Positions 18,624-34,735 of a stretch of 64,000 bases of DNA are shown piece by piece. This stretch comes from Prochlorococcus sp. AG-402-M23 (GTDB lineage Bacteria; Cyanobacteriota; Cyanobacteriia; PCC-6307; Cyanobiaceae), in assembly GCA_003216575.1 (NCBI GenBank), contig QCIR01000007.1:1-64000 (forward strand), in the 5' to 3' direction. The translations under genes and the position numbers were made by a program. The first letter of the stretch is position 1; the number at the start of each line of letters is the position of its first letter. The notes under the pieces were generated by a model. The model had not been told where the DNA came from. It did no database searches and saw only the letters and a program-made list of their open reading frames with translations.

Positions 18624-19043
18624 TCAAGTAACAGGTGGCAACCCTAAATTGCGAAATTGATGATTTTCCAATATTTTTTTTAATTTAATTAATTCTTCAA
18701 AAGAAACCCATTCAATACAATCAACAGGACAGGTATCTATAGCTTCTTGAATTAGTTCCTCACTATCTCCATCTTGTCTAAACGCTCTTGCTCTACCTTG
18801 TTCAGGCTCCATTGCAAAAGTGTTGGTAGCGACTGAGCTGCAATATGTACAGCCTATACATTTCCTCTCATCAACCCATACAGCTTTTTCTCTTAATTTT
18901 CCTCCTAATACTGGATCTCTACCATTGAGCTTGAATTCTTCAGTACTAACGGCTTGAAAAGCAGCATTTGGATCATGAATATCATTTGATGGCTGATATT
19001 CATGAGACCTAGTTTCAAAGGCTGCGCTAGGGTCAAAAGTCAA
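18624..19043 (-). CDS. [4Fe-4S] ferredoxin with extended N-terminus
   Basis: A 139-residue single-cluster ferredoxin. Cluster ligands are in KCIGCTYCSSVATNTF (CxxCxxC) and the distal DTCPVDCIEW. The first 50 residues contain two related PSAAFETRSHEY / PNAAFQAVSTEE segments and are probably a flexible tail. The start is TTG (TFDPSAAFE). It lies between Ycf35 and the aldo/keto reductase, all in the same direction, suggesting an operon; plant and cyanobacterial homologues of this ferredoxin type occur next to Ycf35 as far as I recall. Electron donor and acceptor are unknown. Confidence 0.88.
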   Translation of the reverse strand: MTFDPSAAFETRSHEYQPSNDIHDPNAAFQAVSTEEFKLNGRDPVLGGKLREKAVWVDERKCIGCTYCSSVATNTFAMEPEQGRARAFRQDGDSEELIQEAIDTCPVDCIEWVSFEELIKLKKILENHQFRNLGLPPVT

Positions 19044-19058
19044 TTTTAATTAGTAAAT

Positions 19059-19451
19059 TTAGGAGTCCCAACGAGTAACTACTAATTCTATTGATCCATC
19101 TAAATTGTTTTTTTGCTCTGAGACTTGAAATCCTTCTTGAGCAGTTGAATCAAGAACGGTATTTAAAGCATAACGTTGAGTAACCTGAGCCAAAAATCTT
19201 TCAACTGGTATTGTTTGTTTCCAGAGGTCCAGATCAGTTACGAGTTCATATGATTTTTGCCCTTCATTCCAACGGAACCCTATATCTGAGCCTTTACTCA
19301 TTTCAACAGTCATTTCAGCTTTAACTGTTTGGCCTCTATAACCTCTAACTAAATTTTTACCTTCATTAGGTAAATAGCCAAGATCTAATAGAGCCTGTTT
19401 TAAGAACTCTTTCTTACGAAGTTGGGTTTTTACTGTGCTGAAATGTGACAT
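19059..19451 (-). CDS. ycf35: Ycf35 family protein (DUF1257)
   Basis: A 130-residue protein beginning MSHFSTVKTQLRKKEFLKQALLDLGY, the typical Ycf35 start, and ending in a short beta-rich tail (SIELVVTRWDS). Ycf35 is encoded in red algal plastids and cyanobacteria; its function is not established. It overlaps the DUF2997 gene by one base (TGATG-type junction) and precedes the ferredoxin by 15 bases, so these are a transcriptional unit. Confidence 0.9.
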   Translation of the reverse strand: MSHFSTVKTQLRKKEFLKQALLDLGYLPNEGKNLVRGYRGQTVKAEMTVEMSKGSDIGFRWNEGQKSYELVTDLDLWKQTIPVERFLAQVTQRYALNTVLDSTAQEGFQVSEQKNNLDGSIELVVTRWDS

Positions 19452-19678
19452 CAGTGAATTTCTGCAGGAATAATCTGTTTTTGAACCTTTTCACGAAGAA
19501 AGGTATCAGAGGTTGGTTCTCTATGCTCAACGGTGCCTAAGGCATCTTCAAGCTTCTCAGTTAAATCAATACATGCTTCACCAACAAGACCCTCGACGGT
19601 TTCTTCAACGCGTCCATCTTGTCGAATTTTAAAGCGCAATGTGCGTTGTGGCATGTAATAAGGGCCTAAGTCACGCAT
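19451..19678 (-). CDS. DUF2997 family protein
   Basis: A 75-residue protein with the pattern RTLRFKIRQDGRVEETVEGLVGEACIDLTEKLE, which matches the small DUF2997 family as I know it. It is soluble, has no enzyme motif, and its function is unknown. It is regularly found next to Ycf35, as here, where the two genes share a base. It is the first gene of the DUF2997-ycf35-ferredoxin-AKR run. Confidence 0.85.
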   Translation of the reverse strand: MRDLGPYYMPQRTLRFKIRQDGRVEETVEGLVGEACIDLTEKLEDALGTVEHREPTSDTFLREKVQKQIIPAEIH

Positions 19679-19697
19679 GATATAGAAAAAAAGTATA

Positions 19698-19709
19698 AAT
19701 TCGCGAATT
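19698..19709. promoter_or_regulatory. AATTCGCGAATT palindrome before the DUF2997-ycf35 operon
   Basis: A perfect 12-base palindrome sits 20 bases upstream of the DUF2997 start codon. Its CG-containing core stands out in AT-rich surroundings. It may be an operator, or chance. Confidence 0.2.
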
Positions 19710-19742
19710 ATTAATTACAACGAAGTGTTTTTGTACCAAAAA

Positions 19743-20552
19743 TTAAACCAATTGACCATCATCAATTAATGATTTTAATTTTTTTTCTACCTCTGGATTA
19801 TCCAATTGCTCCAAAGCTATCCTTGCTTCATACCTGACAGAAGGCTCCCTATCATTCAATAAAACAAAAATAAAAGTTTCTTCTATTTGAATTTGAATTT
19901 CCTCACTCAAAAGGCTGTAAAGACGACCCAGAGACCAAATGCAGTTACTTCTAACGATTGGTTCACCATCAACTTGCAAACTTTCAAGTAATTGATTTGC
20001 TGCTGGTAAAGAACTTTCAAAGGAATGAAGTCCAACTTCTGCTAAAGAACTTGATGCCCACAATCGAACAGCAGCAACATCTTGTTTTAATGCATTAATA
20101 AGAGGTTCTAATACAGGGGCATCAGGGTAATTCCCGAGACTCCATGCTGTAGCTTTTCGCACATAAGCATTACTGTCAAACCTCAACAAATGCAATAGAA
20201 GGTCGATAGCCTGTGGGCAAGGATTTCGCCCTAAAGCATAAACTGCGCTCATCCTGATAACAGGAGAAGGCTCATCAAGCAAAGGTACTAAGAATTGAAG
20301 CGCCCTAGGATCCCTATGTTCACAAAAGACCCTTAGACCTTGAAGTCTTTCTTCGTTGCCAGATTGAAGCCATTTCAATGCAAGATCACATTCTTTTGAT
20401 GAATTAACTAAATCTTCATTAGTTTTATCTAATTCAAGCTCATCTAAAGGATCTCCTGCCAATTGAGCAGCTAACTCTATAGCTAATAGATCAGGGTCTA
20501 TGGCCAAATTAGCCAGACCTTCTTGACTCAATTTTTGATTTGCATCATTCAT
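19743..20552 (-). CDS. HEAT-repeat (PBS lyase-type) protein
   Basis: A 269-residue alpha-solenoid built of at least five HEAT-like repeats, for example RALQFLVPLLDEPSPVIRMSAVYALG, QAIDLLLHLLRFDSNAYVRKATAWSLG and EPLINALKQDVAAVRLWASSSLAE. In cyanobacteria such proteins include phycobilin lyases and assembly scaffolds. Lyase-type catalysis cannot be inferred from the repeats alone, so I call it a scaffold or interaction protein. A 41-residue membrane peptide gene follows on its upstream side in the same direction. Confidence 0.88.
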   Translation of the reverse strand: MNDANQKLSQEGLANLAIDPDLLAIELAAQLAGDPLDELELDKTNEDLVNSSKECDLALKWLQSGNEERLQGLRVFCEHRDPRALQFLVPLLDEPSPVIRMSAVYALGRNPCPQAIDLLLHLLRFDSNAYVRKATAWSLGNYPDAPVLEPLINALKQDVAAVRLWASSSLAEVGLHSFESSLPAANQLLESLQVDGEPIVRSNCIWSLGRLYSLLSEEIQIQIEETFIFVLLNDREPSVRYEARIALEQLDNPEVEKKLKSLIDDGQLV

Positions 20553-20576
20553 AGCTCTGACGGAAGAAGAGCAAAC

Positions 20577-20702
20577 TTAATTAATTGGTGCTGGTGCAAG
20601 CATATCCCCAGGAAGCCATATGCGAGCGCTGACGGCAAATAAAGCAACAGCAAAAAGCGCAACTATTAGAATAGGAAAAAGAGTTGTACGTAAAAAACTC
20701 AA
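20577..20702 (-). CDS. 41-residue single-helix membrane peptide
   Basis: Too short for the ORF track. Translation from TTG gives a 41-residue protein: a short basic N-terminus (SFLRTTLF), one strong hydrophobic helix (PILIVALFAVALFAVSA), then a proline-rich tail WLPGDMLAPAPIN. This architecture resembles small photosynthetic or NDH complex subunits, and I believe it is conserved in marine picocyanobacteria, but I cannot name it. It ends 24 bases before the HEAT protein start and may be co-transcribed with it. Confidence 0.65.
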   Translation of the reverse strand: MSFLRTTLFPILIVALFAVALFAVSARIWLPGDMLAPAPIN

Positions 20703-20752
20703 GGTTGCAAACTAATTAGTACTATATTCTGCTCTAAATTTTGTCCATTTGG

Positions 20753-22519
20753 CTATGCAAGGTCAACTTTTTTAGGTGTAAGTCTTGTTTTCTTCATTAA
20801 AAAGACACAACTGACTGCAATTGCAAGAGAAATCCAGCCACTCTTTTCTTGATGTAATAAGAAAGCACCCATACTGATTAAGCCACCATAAAGAATTCCT
20901 GAGCCTAAAACGAACCGAGATACAAGTACTGAAAGAGAGTCAACTGGATCAAGATTCAATTTTTTTCTTATCTTCCTCCAACCAGGACCTGGAGGTTTTA
21001 CCTGCATAACAAATTTAATAAGTGTATCTTCTGACTCTGGTTCAGTACAAAATAAAGTCAGCAGCCAAATTAAAGCAGTAAATGAAGTAGTAAAAAAGAG
21101 CCTTTTACCAAAATCTTCAATTATAAAATAAGGAGAAACTGAAGTAATTAGGCCTATAAAAAAGCCACTAAGCATTGCGGAAAGTTCTGCCAGAGCATTA
21201 ACTCGCCACCAAAACCACCTAAGGACAAGGACCGCACCTGGTCCTGTACCTATCGCAATAACAAGTCTAAACATTGAACCAATACTATTGCTAAACAAAG
21301 CGGTGACGACTCCAATTAGTAGCAACAAAATACTTGCAAACTGACCCATGAAAATCAACTCTCTAGGACCAGCCGATGGTCTCAAAAATCTTTTATACAA
21401 ATCATGAGTAAGATAACTCGCCCCCCAATTGATTGAAGTACTTACGGTGCTCATAAATGCAGCGACCAATGAAACCACGACTAATCCAAGACCAAAAGGC
21501 GGTAAATATGTAACAGCGAGAGATGGATAACTTAATTCCCAGTCAGATTGAGAAGGCAGGAGGACTAATCCCGCCAATCCAACTAAAATCCAAAGCCAAC
21601 TTCGAATAAGATAATTAACAATTAAAAAAACTACTCCCGCCAAAGTTGCCTGTTTTTCGTCTTTAGTAGCCAATAAGCGTTGAATAAATTCACCTCCTCC
21701 ATCACTACGTCTAAAACTCCACCACTGCAAAGAAATAAAAGCAAAAAAAGTAGTGATACTTATTCCTGACCCATCCAACCAATTAAAACCATCTTTATTT
21801 ACTGTCCATGGAAATAAAGAAAGCAGCTCAGGGCGATCTAATGCCTCTAACTTTATTAATAAATCCGACATACCACCTGATGCATCTAGTGCCACATAAC
21901 AAACAGCAAACGCACCTAAAAGAGCTAGTACAAGTTGAACAAAGTCATTAACCACTACGGCCCAAAGGCCACCTAAAACAGTGTAAATGAGCAAAAACAA
22001 AGCAACTAAAATCATTAAAAATATCGTGTCTGTAAAGGGACCAAATACAACATGTCCGTCAACTACACCTAGTGATTCAGCCACTTTACGCATTGCCAAG
22101 AAAGCATAACCAATGCCAATACAGTTGATTGGGACAGAAAGCAAAAAAGCTTTTATACCTCTTAAATAAGCTGCAGCTTTCCCCCCATAACGTAATTCAG
22201 TAAAGGCTGCATCAGTTAATACACCACTACGTCTCCAAAGTGGAGCGAAAATAAATGTCATAGCAACATGCGCAAGCCCAAAACTCCACCACTCCCAATT
22301 TCCTGCCAACCCTCTTGTCCCAATAAGGCCTGAGACATAGAGCGGAGTATCAATTGAAAATGTTGTAGCAGCCATGGACATTCCTGCAAACAAACCATTA
22401 AGGCGACGACCAGCTACAAAGTAATCTGCTTCATTATGGTTTTTCAGTGAAATATAAATCCCCAATAGCAAGGAAAATATTAAATAAACAAATAAAATAA
22501 ACCAATCAATAAATGTCAT
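20753..22519 (-). CDS. Sodium:solute symporter family transporter
   Basis: A 588-residue polytopic membrane protein of the SSS family, which uses the sodium gradient to import a solute. It begins FIDWFILFVYLIFSLLLGIYISLK followed by DYFVAGRRLNGLFAGMSMAAT, the family's first-helix signature, and contains LGGLWAVVVNDFVQLVLAL and FMSTVSTSINWGASYLTHDLYKRF, where the Na+ site residues lie. About 13-15 transmembrane helices are expected. Substrate cannot be read from sequence; candidates include pantothenate, proline, urea or sugars. Confidence 0.9.
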   Translation of the reverse strand: MTFIDWFILFVYLIFSLLLGIYISLKNHNEADYFVAGRRLNGLFAGMSMAATTFSIDTPLYVSGLIGTRGLAGNWEWWSFGLAHVAMTFIFAPLWRRSGVLTDAAFTELRYGGKAAAYLRGIKAFLLSVPINCIGIGYAFLAMRKVAESLGVVDGHVVFGPFTDTIFLMILVALFLLIYTVLGGLWAVVVNDFVQLVLALLGAFAVCYVALDASGGMSDLLIKLEALDRPELLSLFPWTVNKDGFNWLDGSGISITTFFAFISLQWWSFRRSDGGGEFIQRLLATKDEKQATLAGVVFLIVNYLIRSWLWILVGLAGLVLLPSQSDWELSYPSLAVTYLPPFGLGLVVVSLVAAFMSTVSTSINWGASYLTHDLYKRFLRPSAGPRELIFMGQFASILLLLIGVVTALFSNSIGSMFRLVIAIGTGPGAVLVLRWFWWRVNALAELSAMLSGFFIGLITSVSPYFIIEDFGKRLFFTTSFTALIWLLTLFCTEPESEDTLIKFVMQVKPPGPGWRKIRKKLNLDPVDSLSVLVSRFVLGSGILYGGLISMGAFLLHQEKSGWISLAIAVSCVFLMKKTRLTPKKVDLA

Positions 22520-22549
22520 AGGAACTCAAAAGTAATTATTTTTACTCAC

Positions 22550-23787
<1,238 letters not shown>

Positions 23788-23842
23788 TTAAAGTAGAAGA
23801 ATTAAATGTTAGAAAAGATAGAAGAGAATTGTTGAAAATTCT

Positions 23843-27964
<4,122 letters not shown>

Positions 27965-27992
27965 TCAAAAAAATAAAATTTGTTATGCAGAG

Positions 27993-29900
27993 TTATGAAG
28001 TGGCTGCTACAGCATCAATAATTGTGTGATTCATTACAACACGGCCAACTGTAGTCAATATGTAACGACTGATTAAACTGCCATCTTCATCCAAACGATC
28101 TCGTCGATATGTCCATTCCTCTACACGGGTTCCATCTTTCAAAGTCTCTGATTTACGAGGTTTTTGAAGCTCATCGTCATCCTCAACTTCACCAGAAAAT
28201 CTAACCCAAACCCAATCATGTAGATCTATTCTTTTATCTTCAAGAGCTTGTATTACGTCCTCAAGTGAGGCATATGTTTGTGCATAATCTCCAAACTTAG
28301 GTTGATTAGCTTGAGGTTGAATTGCAGTTAGGTAATAAGATCCTAAAACCATGTCTTGAGATGGGGTAACAATTGGATCCCCGGTTGCAGGTGAGAGAAT
28401 ATTGTTACTAGCTAGCATCAACATCCTTGCTTCTGTTTGAGCCTCAATAGCTAATGGGACATGAACAGCCATTTGATCCCCATCAAAATCAGCATTAAAA
28501 GCTGGACATACCAATGGATGTAGCTGTATAGCTCGACCAGCCACTAATTTAGGCTCAAATGCTTGAATGCCTAATCGATGCAGAGTAGGAGCACGGTTCA
28601 GAAGTATAGGATGTCCATCTATGACTTCCTGTAATACCTGCATTACTTCATCATCAGCTTTTTGGATCAGTTTCTTTGCAGCTTTGATGTTATTGACAAT
28701 ATTTTGTCGAATTAATCTATGAATTACAAAAGGTTGAAAAAGCTCTATTGCCATTTCTTTTGGCAATCCACATTGATGCATTTTCAGCTTAGGACCAACT
28801 ACGATTACTGATCGACCAGAATAATCAACTCTTTTTCCAAGAAGGTTCTGCCTGAATCTCCCTTGCTTACCCTCGATAATATCGCTTAATGATTTCAAAG
28901 GACGGTTATTTGCACCAACAACAGTTCTTCCTCTTCTCCCATTATCAATCAGCGCATCTACAGCCTCTTGTAACATCCTTTTTTCATTTCTCACTATTAT
29001 CTCAGGGGCCAAGATTTCTTGAAGACGAGCAAGGCGATTGTTCCTATTAATTACTCTTCTATACAAGTCATTTAAATCTGAAGTCGCAAATCTACCGCCG
29101 TCCAACTGAACCATAGGTCTTAAATCAGGTGGTATAACTGGTATCGCATCTAAAACCATCCATTCAGGACTTGCACTAGTAGCAATAAAATTATCTATTA
29201 CCCTTAGTCTTTTGATAAGTTTAGCTCTTTTTTGACCTTTGCTTGTTGCAATTTCTTCTCGCAATTGCTCGGCTACCTCTTTCAAGTTTAAATCTTCAAG
29301 TAATTGTTTTAATGCCTCTGCACCTATTCCAACAATGGGTTCATTCTCGATAATTGAATCCTCAGCATATATCTCGTCTTCAATTTCCAGCCATTCATCC
29401 TCAGTTAATAACTGCTTATACTTCAGATCCTTACTATCTCCAATATCTAAAACAACATAACAATTAAAATAAACAATTTGCTCGACATCTCTAAGAGGCA
29501 TGTCTAATAAAATAGCCACATAGCTAGGAATACCTTTTAAATACCAAACATGCGAAACAGGAGCGGCTAATTTAATAAATCCCATTCTATGTCTTCTAAC
29601 CCGACTTTCTGTTACCTCAACACCGCACCTTTCACAAACAATGCCACGATGTCTAACTCTTTTGTATTTTCCGCAATGACATTCCCAATCCTTTGACGGA
29701 CCAAAAATCTTTTCACAAAACAAGCCATCCATTTCAGGCTTCAAAGTTCGATAATTTATTGTTTCAGGCTTAGTAACTTCCCCAACAACCTGGCCATTTG
29801 GTAAAGTCCTTTGCCCCCATTCCATTACTCTTTCAGGGGAAGCTAATTTAATTTTGACGTAATCAAAATGATTTTCTGTACGTAGATTGCTATTAGTCAT
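27993..29900 (-). CDS. rpoC1: RNA polymerase gamma subunit (RpoC1)
   Basis: N-terminal half of beta' (called gamma in cyanobacteria), 635 residues. The zinc-binding [20 protein letters not shown] lies near residue 75, followed by the clamp and rudder segments and the active-centre [15 protein letters not shown], whose three Asp residues hold the catalytic Mg2+. Its separation from rpoC2 by 40 bases, not a fusion, is a cyanobacterial hallmark. Transcribed with rpoB and rpoC2. Confidence 0.98.
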   Translation of the reverse strand: MTNSNLRTENHFDYVKIKLASPERVMEWGQRTLPNGQVVGEVTKPETINYRTLKPEMDGLFCEKIFGPSKDWECHCGKYKRVRHRGIVCERCGVEVTESRVRRHRMGFIKLAAPVSHVWYLKGIPSYVAILLDMPLRDVEQIVYFNCYVVLDIGDSKDLKYKQLLTEDEWLEIEDEIYAEDSIIENEPIVGIGAEALKQLLEDLNLKEVAEQLREEIATSKGQKRAKLIKRLRVIDNFIATSASPEWMVLDAIPVIPPDLRPMVQLDGGRFATSDLNDLYRRVINRNNRLARLQEILAPEIIVRNEKRMLQEAVDALIDNGRRGRTVVGANNRPLKSLSDIIEGKQGRFRQNLLGKRVDYSGRSVIVVGPKLKMHQCGLPKEMAIELFQPFVIHRLIRQNIVNNIKAAKKLIQKADDEVMQVLQEVIDGHPILLNRAPTLHRLGIQAFEPKLVAGRAIQLHPLVCPAFNADFDGDQMAVHVPLAIEAQTEARMLMLASNNILSPATGDPIVTPSQDMVLGSYYLTAIQPQANQPKFGDYAQTYASLEDVIQALEDKRIDLHDWVWVRFSGEVEDDDELQKPRKSETLKDGTRVEEWTYRRDRLDEDGSLISRYILTTVGRVVMNHTIIDAVAATS

Positions 29901-29941
29901 GAGAAATTAAGATGTGTAGAAAATAGTTTCAATAGAGTTGA

Positions 29942-32900
29942 TTATTCCTCGTACTCTTTTCCTAAAGATTCATAAGTTGGTCTGCTTGGTGTACTCCTTC
30001 GTGGATTAACGTCTTGCATAAGATCAACTTCTTTACCATCATCTGTATAAACTCCAATATCTAATCCCAATGACTGCAGCTCTCTCATTAAAACTTTGAA
30101 AGATTCTGGAGTTCCTGGTCTTGGTATTGGTTTGCCTTTGACAATAGAATTTAGAGCCTCATTACGGCCTTGCATATCATCAGATTTTACAGTTAAAAGT
30201 TCTTGCAAAGTATATGCTGCTCCATAAGCTTCCAGTGCCCATACTTCCATTTCTCCCAATCGCTGTCCACCTTGCTGAGCCTTACCACCAAGAGGTTGTT
30301 GAGTAACCAAAGAATATGGGCCTGTAGAACGAGCATGTATTTTATCGTCAACTAAATGTACAAGTTTTAGGAAGTGTGCATAGCCAACAGCAACTGGTTG
30401 ATCAAAAGGTTCTCCAGTACGGCCATCCGTCAGAAGCAACTTACCTGGATCCTCTGGGTTATATACCCATGATTTACCTGGCTGTTTTGCCGCTTCTTTT
30501 AGATATGCTTGCACTGTCTGGTTAGACATCTCTGATCCATACATCTCATCAAAAGGTACGATTTTAACTCGACAATCCAAGTTTGAAGCAGCCCAACCCA
30601 TTAGGAGTTCAAAGACTTGCCCTACATTCATTCTGCTTGGGACACCAAGTGGATTAAGGCATATATCTACAGGAGTTCCGTCAGGTAAGTAAGGCATATC
30701 CTCTCTGGGAAGTATTCTACTAATAATCCCTTTGTTACCATGCCTTCCCGCCATTTTATCGCCAACTTGGATCTTTCTGCGTTGCGCGACATAGACTCTC
30801 ACAACCATATTTGCTCCAGGTGGTAACTCATCTCCTTGTTCTCTTGTATAGATTCTGACATCAACCACCCTGCCTCTTTCAGTTGAGGGAACGCGAAGAG
30901 AATTATCTCTTACATCTCTTGCTTTCTCTCCAAAAATAGCTCTTAGAAGCTTTTCCTCTGGTGGTTGGTCTGATTCTCCTTTTGGAGTTACTTTCCCCAC
31001 AAGGATGTCTCCACTTTCAACAAAAGCACCTATGCGGATAATTCCCATCTCATCCAAATTCCCAAGACTTTCTTCTGAGACATTTGGAATTTCCCTTGTT
31101 ATTTCTTCCGGGCCTAACTTTGTTTGACGAGCTTCTATTTCATATTTTTCAATGTGGACAGAAGTGTATAGATCATCTTTTACTAATCTTTCACTAACAA
31201 GAATTGCATCCTCATAGTTGTAACCCTCCCATGGCATGTACGCAATGAGTACATTTTGACCAAGAGCTATTTCCCCTCCCTCACATGCCGACCCATCAGC
31301 TAATACTTGACCAACAATCACTGGATCACCGTTAAATACTATAGGCCTATGGTTTAAACAAGTATCTTGATTAGATCGCTGATATTTTTGCAAATAGTGT
31401 GTGTGGTCAATGCCTTCCTCATCTGTAACCACAATTGCATTCGCATCGACATAAGTCACTGTTCCATTTACTTTTGAAATTGGAACCATTCCAGAATCTC
31501 TGGCAACTTGAGTTTCTAAACCGGTACCAACTAAAGGCCTTTCTGGACGTAAAAGAGGTACTGCTTGTCTTTGCATATTTGAACCCATCAAAGCTCTATT
31601 AGCGTCATCGTGCTCCAAAAATGGAATTAGCGAAGCAGCTACCGAAATGACCTGAACAGGGGATAGTTGTACATAATCAACTTGCTCAGGAGAAACAGTT
31701 TCAAAATCTTGTCGATACCTAACTGGCACAAGTTCCGCAAGTATTTTTCCTTCTTCGTCAGTAGCCACATCACCTGGAGCGACCCTGCACTCGTCTTCTA
31801 AATCTGCAGATAAATAAATAGGATCTCCTTCTTTAATTAATCTGCCATTTTCTACCTTCCAAAAGGGTGTTTCAATAAACCCATATTCATTAACTCTTGC
31901 GTGAGTTGCTAATGAATTAATAAGACCTGCATTTGGTCCTTCAGGAGTTTCGATGGGGCAAAGTCTTCCGTAATGAGAAGGATGAATATCTCTCACTGCG
32001 AAACCAGCTCTTTCACGTGTCAACCCTCCTGGTCCCAAAGCTGAGATTCGTCTTTTATGAGTTAATTCAGCTAATGGATTGGTTTGATCCATAAATTGAC
32101 TTAATTGACTTGAACCAAAAAATTCTTTAATTGCTGCAACCAAAGGTTTTGGATTAACCAGTTGAGCTGGAGTAAGCGAATCCGTTTCCCCAACCGTCAT
32201 CCTCTCTTTGATTATCCTTTCAAGTCTATTGAGACCAACTCGGACCTGATTCTGCAAAAGCTCACCAACTGACCTAACTCTTCTATTACCTAAATGGTCA
32301 ATATCATCTAAAGTTGCTCCACCTACGTCTAACTCTAAATTTATTAAATAATCTAATGTAGAAAGAACATCTTCATTTGTAAGTGTTCTTACATTATCAG
32401 GGATTGTTAAGCGTAATTTTTTATTTATTTTATATCTTCCAACTCTTCCTAAGTCATAACGCTTTGGATCAAAAAATCTTGTTTGTAGTAACTGTTGGCC
32501 ACCACTAACTGATGGAGGTTCGCCTGGCCTTAACTTCTTGTAAAGTTCAAGCAAGGCCTGATCTTCTGAACTTATACCTTCTTCATTTGCCGCATCAATT
32601 GACTTTTGGTAAAATTCAGGATGTCGTAATTTATCTATAACGTCATTATCTGACAAACCCATTGCCCTCATTAGAACATGAGCATTGATTTTTCTTGTTT
32701 TATCTACGCGAACATGTAATAAATCATTCTTATCAGTCTCAAACTTTAACCAAGCTCCTCGATTAGGAATAACACTTGCATTATATGTTCTTCTACCATT
32801 TTTATCTTGCTCATCTTTAAAATAAACTCCAGGACTTCTAACAATCTGATTAACTATTACTCTTTCAGCACCATTTATTATAAAAGTTCCTCGCTCAGTC

Positions 32901-33229
32901 ATTAAAGGGAGCTCGCCTATAAAAACTTCTTGTTCTTTAATTTCTCCGGTTTCTTTATTAACTAAACGACAAGTTACATACATTTGAGAAGCAAAAGTTG
33001 CGTCTCTTCTTTTTGCTTCTTCAACATCATGCCTAGGACGCTTAAGCTTATATTCTGAACCTATAAAATGCAATTCAAGCTTACCTGTATAGTCAGTAAT
33101 AGGAGAAAAATTGTCTAATTCTTCTATCAACCCTTTATCCAAAAACCACTTAAAACTTGATCTCTGCACCTCAACCAAATCAGGCAGATATGTAGCTGCT
33201 TTGGCTACCTGAATTGCGCTTCTGCTCAT
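29942..33229 (-). CDS. rpoB: RNA polymerase beta subunit
   Basis: The 1095-residue beta subunit of RNA polymerase. Landmarks are [19 protein letters not shown] and [12 protein letters not shown] (the rifampicin-pocket region), [34 protein letters not shown] and the C-terminal [20 protein letters not shown]. Gene order tatD-rpoB-rpoC1-rpoC2 is the standard cyanobacterial arrangement. About 250 bases upstream hold no gene and should contain the operon promoter. Confidence 0.98.
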   Translation of the reverse strand: MSRSAIQVAKAATYLPDLVEVQRSSFKWFLDKGLIEELDNFSPITDYTGKLELHFIGSEYKLKRPRHDVEEAKRRDATFASQMYVTCRLVNKETGEIKEQEVFIGELPLMTERGTFIINGAERVIVNQIVRSPGVYFKDEQDKNGRRTYNASVIPNRGAWLKFETDKNDLLHVRVDKTRKINAHVLMRAMGLSDNDVIDKLRHPEFYQKSIDAANEEGISSEDQALLELYKKLRPGEPPSVSGGQQLLQTRFFDPKRYDLGRVGRYKINKKLRLTIPDNVRTLTNEDVLSTLDYLINLELDVGGATLDDIDHLGNRRVRSVGELLQNQVRVGLNRLERIIKERMTVGETDSLTPAQLVNPKPLVAAIKEFFGSSQLSQFMDQTNPLAELTHKRRISALGPGGLTRERAGFAVRDIHPSHYGRLCPIETPEGPNAGLINSLATHARVNEYGFIETPFWKVENGRLIKEGDPIYLSADLEDECRVAPGDVATDEEGKILAELVPVRYRQDFETVSPEQVDYVQLSPVQVISVAASLIPFLEHDDANRALMGSNMQRQAVPLLRPERPLVGTGLETQVARDSGMVPISKVNGTVTYVDANAIVVTDEEGIDHTHYLQKYQRSNQDTCLNHRPIVFNGDPVIVGQVLADGSACEGGEIALGQNVLIAYMPWEGYNYEDAILVSERLVKDDLYTSVHIEKYEIEARQTKLGPEEITREIPNVSEESLGNLDEMGIIRIGAFVESGDILVGKVTPKGESDQPPEEKLLRAIFGEKARDVRDNSLRVPSTERGRVVDVRIYTREQGDELPPGANMVVRVYVAQRRKIQVGDKMAGRHGNKGIISRILPREDMPYLPDGTPVDICLNPLGVPSRMNVGQVFELLMGWAASNLDCRVKIVPFDEMYGSEMSNQTVQAYLKEAAKQPGKSWVYNPEDPGKLLLTDGRTGEPFDQPVAVGYAHFLKLVHLVDDKIHARSTGPYSLVTQQPLGGKAQQGGQRLGEMEVWALEAYGAAYTLQELLTVKSDDMQGRNEALNSIVKGKPIPRPGTPESFKVLMRELQSLGLDIGVYTDDGKEVDLMQDVNPRRSTPSRPTYESLGKEYEE

Positions 33230-33480
33230 TCGAGAACCTGCGTTTATATTTAGAGGACGGGTTGATGTCTTGATGTTTTTAGGTCAAAAAATGATCGTCA
33301 CTAAGAAAAAACAAAATAAATCTCTTAAAAACTGAGATCTGAAAATGAATTTACTTAATTAAAAACAACTGACTAAAAAGGGGGATAACCTTAGAGGGTT
33401 AAGCGCAAATAACACGCTACACAAGACAATAAATAACTCTACACTCAAATATGACAATAAACTAGATCAAATGATGATTT

Positions 33481-34281
33481 TTAAGGCAACCCAAACAATT
33501 CCCTTGCATTTTGAGAGGTTCTTTGTGCAATTTCAGAAAAGGTTTCTCCCCTAAGCTCGGATATTTTTTCTGCCACATACCGGACAAAAGATGGCTCATT
33601 TCTCTTACCTCTATGGGGAGCGGGTGATAAAAAAGGACTATCAGTCTCAACTAAAAATCTATTTGAAGGAACTTCTTTCGCACATTCGTGAATATCATAA
33701 GCATTTTTGAAAGTTACATTTCCGCTAAAGCTTATATAAAAGCCAAGATCAAGAAAATTTCTCATCTGTTTAACATTCCCACTCCAGCAATGCATCACGC
33801 CTTTGGGACAGCAACTATCACTAGCAAGGTTAGTAAACACTTCCAGCATTTCTTTTGCGGCATCTCTGCAATGAACAATTACTGGCAAATTCAATTCATA
33901 CGCAAGATTCAATTGCGGAATTAGAATAGAACGCTGCTCGCTCAAGTTTTCTGCTTTGAAAAGATCAAGTCCTAATTCTCCTATAGCAACAACTCGGCTA
34001 TCATCTAGAGCTGCGTTTTTTAAAATACTCAGAGTGTCAGGAGTCCAATGATGAGCATCTAATGGATGAACTCCAACTGAATACCTCAGTTCATGAAATT
34101 GATCAGCTATTGCTTTAATAGCTGGAATTTCAGACGGTTCAACGCAAGCGTGTAATAACGCTTTAACTCCTTGGGATCTCCATCTTTGAGCTACTTCGTC
34201 TCTATCGTCATCAAAATTAGAAAAAACGATATGACAATGACTATCAATAATTGAATTTATGTGCTCGATCAAGATAAACAA
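33481..34281 (-). CDS. TatD family metal-dependent hydrolase
   Basis: A 266-residue TatD-type DNase/hydrolase with an amidohydrolase-like TIM barrel. Metal ligands are visible in IIDSHCHIV (HxH), GELGLDLF (Glu), PVIVHCRDA (His), GVMHCWSG (His) and LVETDSPFLSP (Asp). The family removes 3' nucleotides or acts in DNA repair and quality control; the cellular role here is not known. It lies between rpsT and rpoB in the same direction, the usual cyanobacterial neighbourhood. Confidence 0.92.
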   Translation of the reverse strand: MFILIEHINSIIDSHCHIVFSNFDDDRDEVAQRWRSQGVKALLHACVEPSEIPAIKAIADQFHELRYSVGVHPLDAHHWTPDTLSILKNAALDDSRVVAIGELGLDLFKAENLSEQRSILIPQLNLAYELNLPVIVHCRDAAKEMLEVFTNLASDSCCPKGVMHCWSGNVKQMRNFLDLGFYISFSGNVTFKNAYDIHECAKEVPSNRFLVETDSPFLSPAPHRGKRNEPSFVRYVAEKISELRGETFSEIAQRTSQNARELFGLP

Positions 34282-34321
34282 TAAATAGCTTTTTCAATCT
34301 TGAATTGAAAATGAATTATTC

Positions 34322-34708
<387 letters not shown>

Positions 34709-34735
34709 TCAAATTGAACCTATAGCCAAAAGTTC

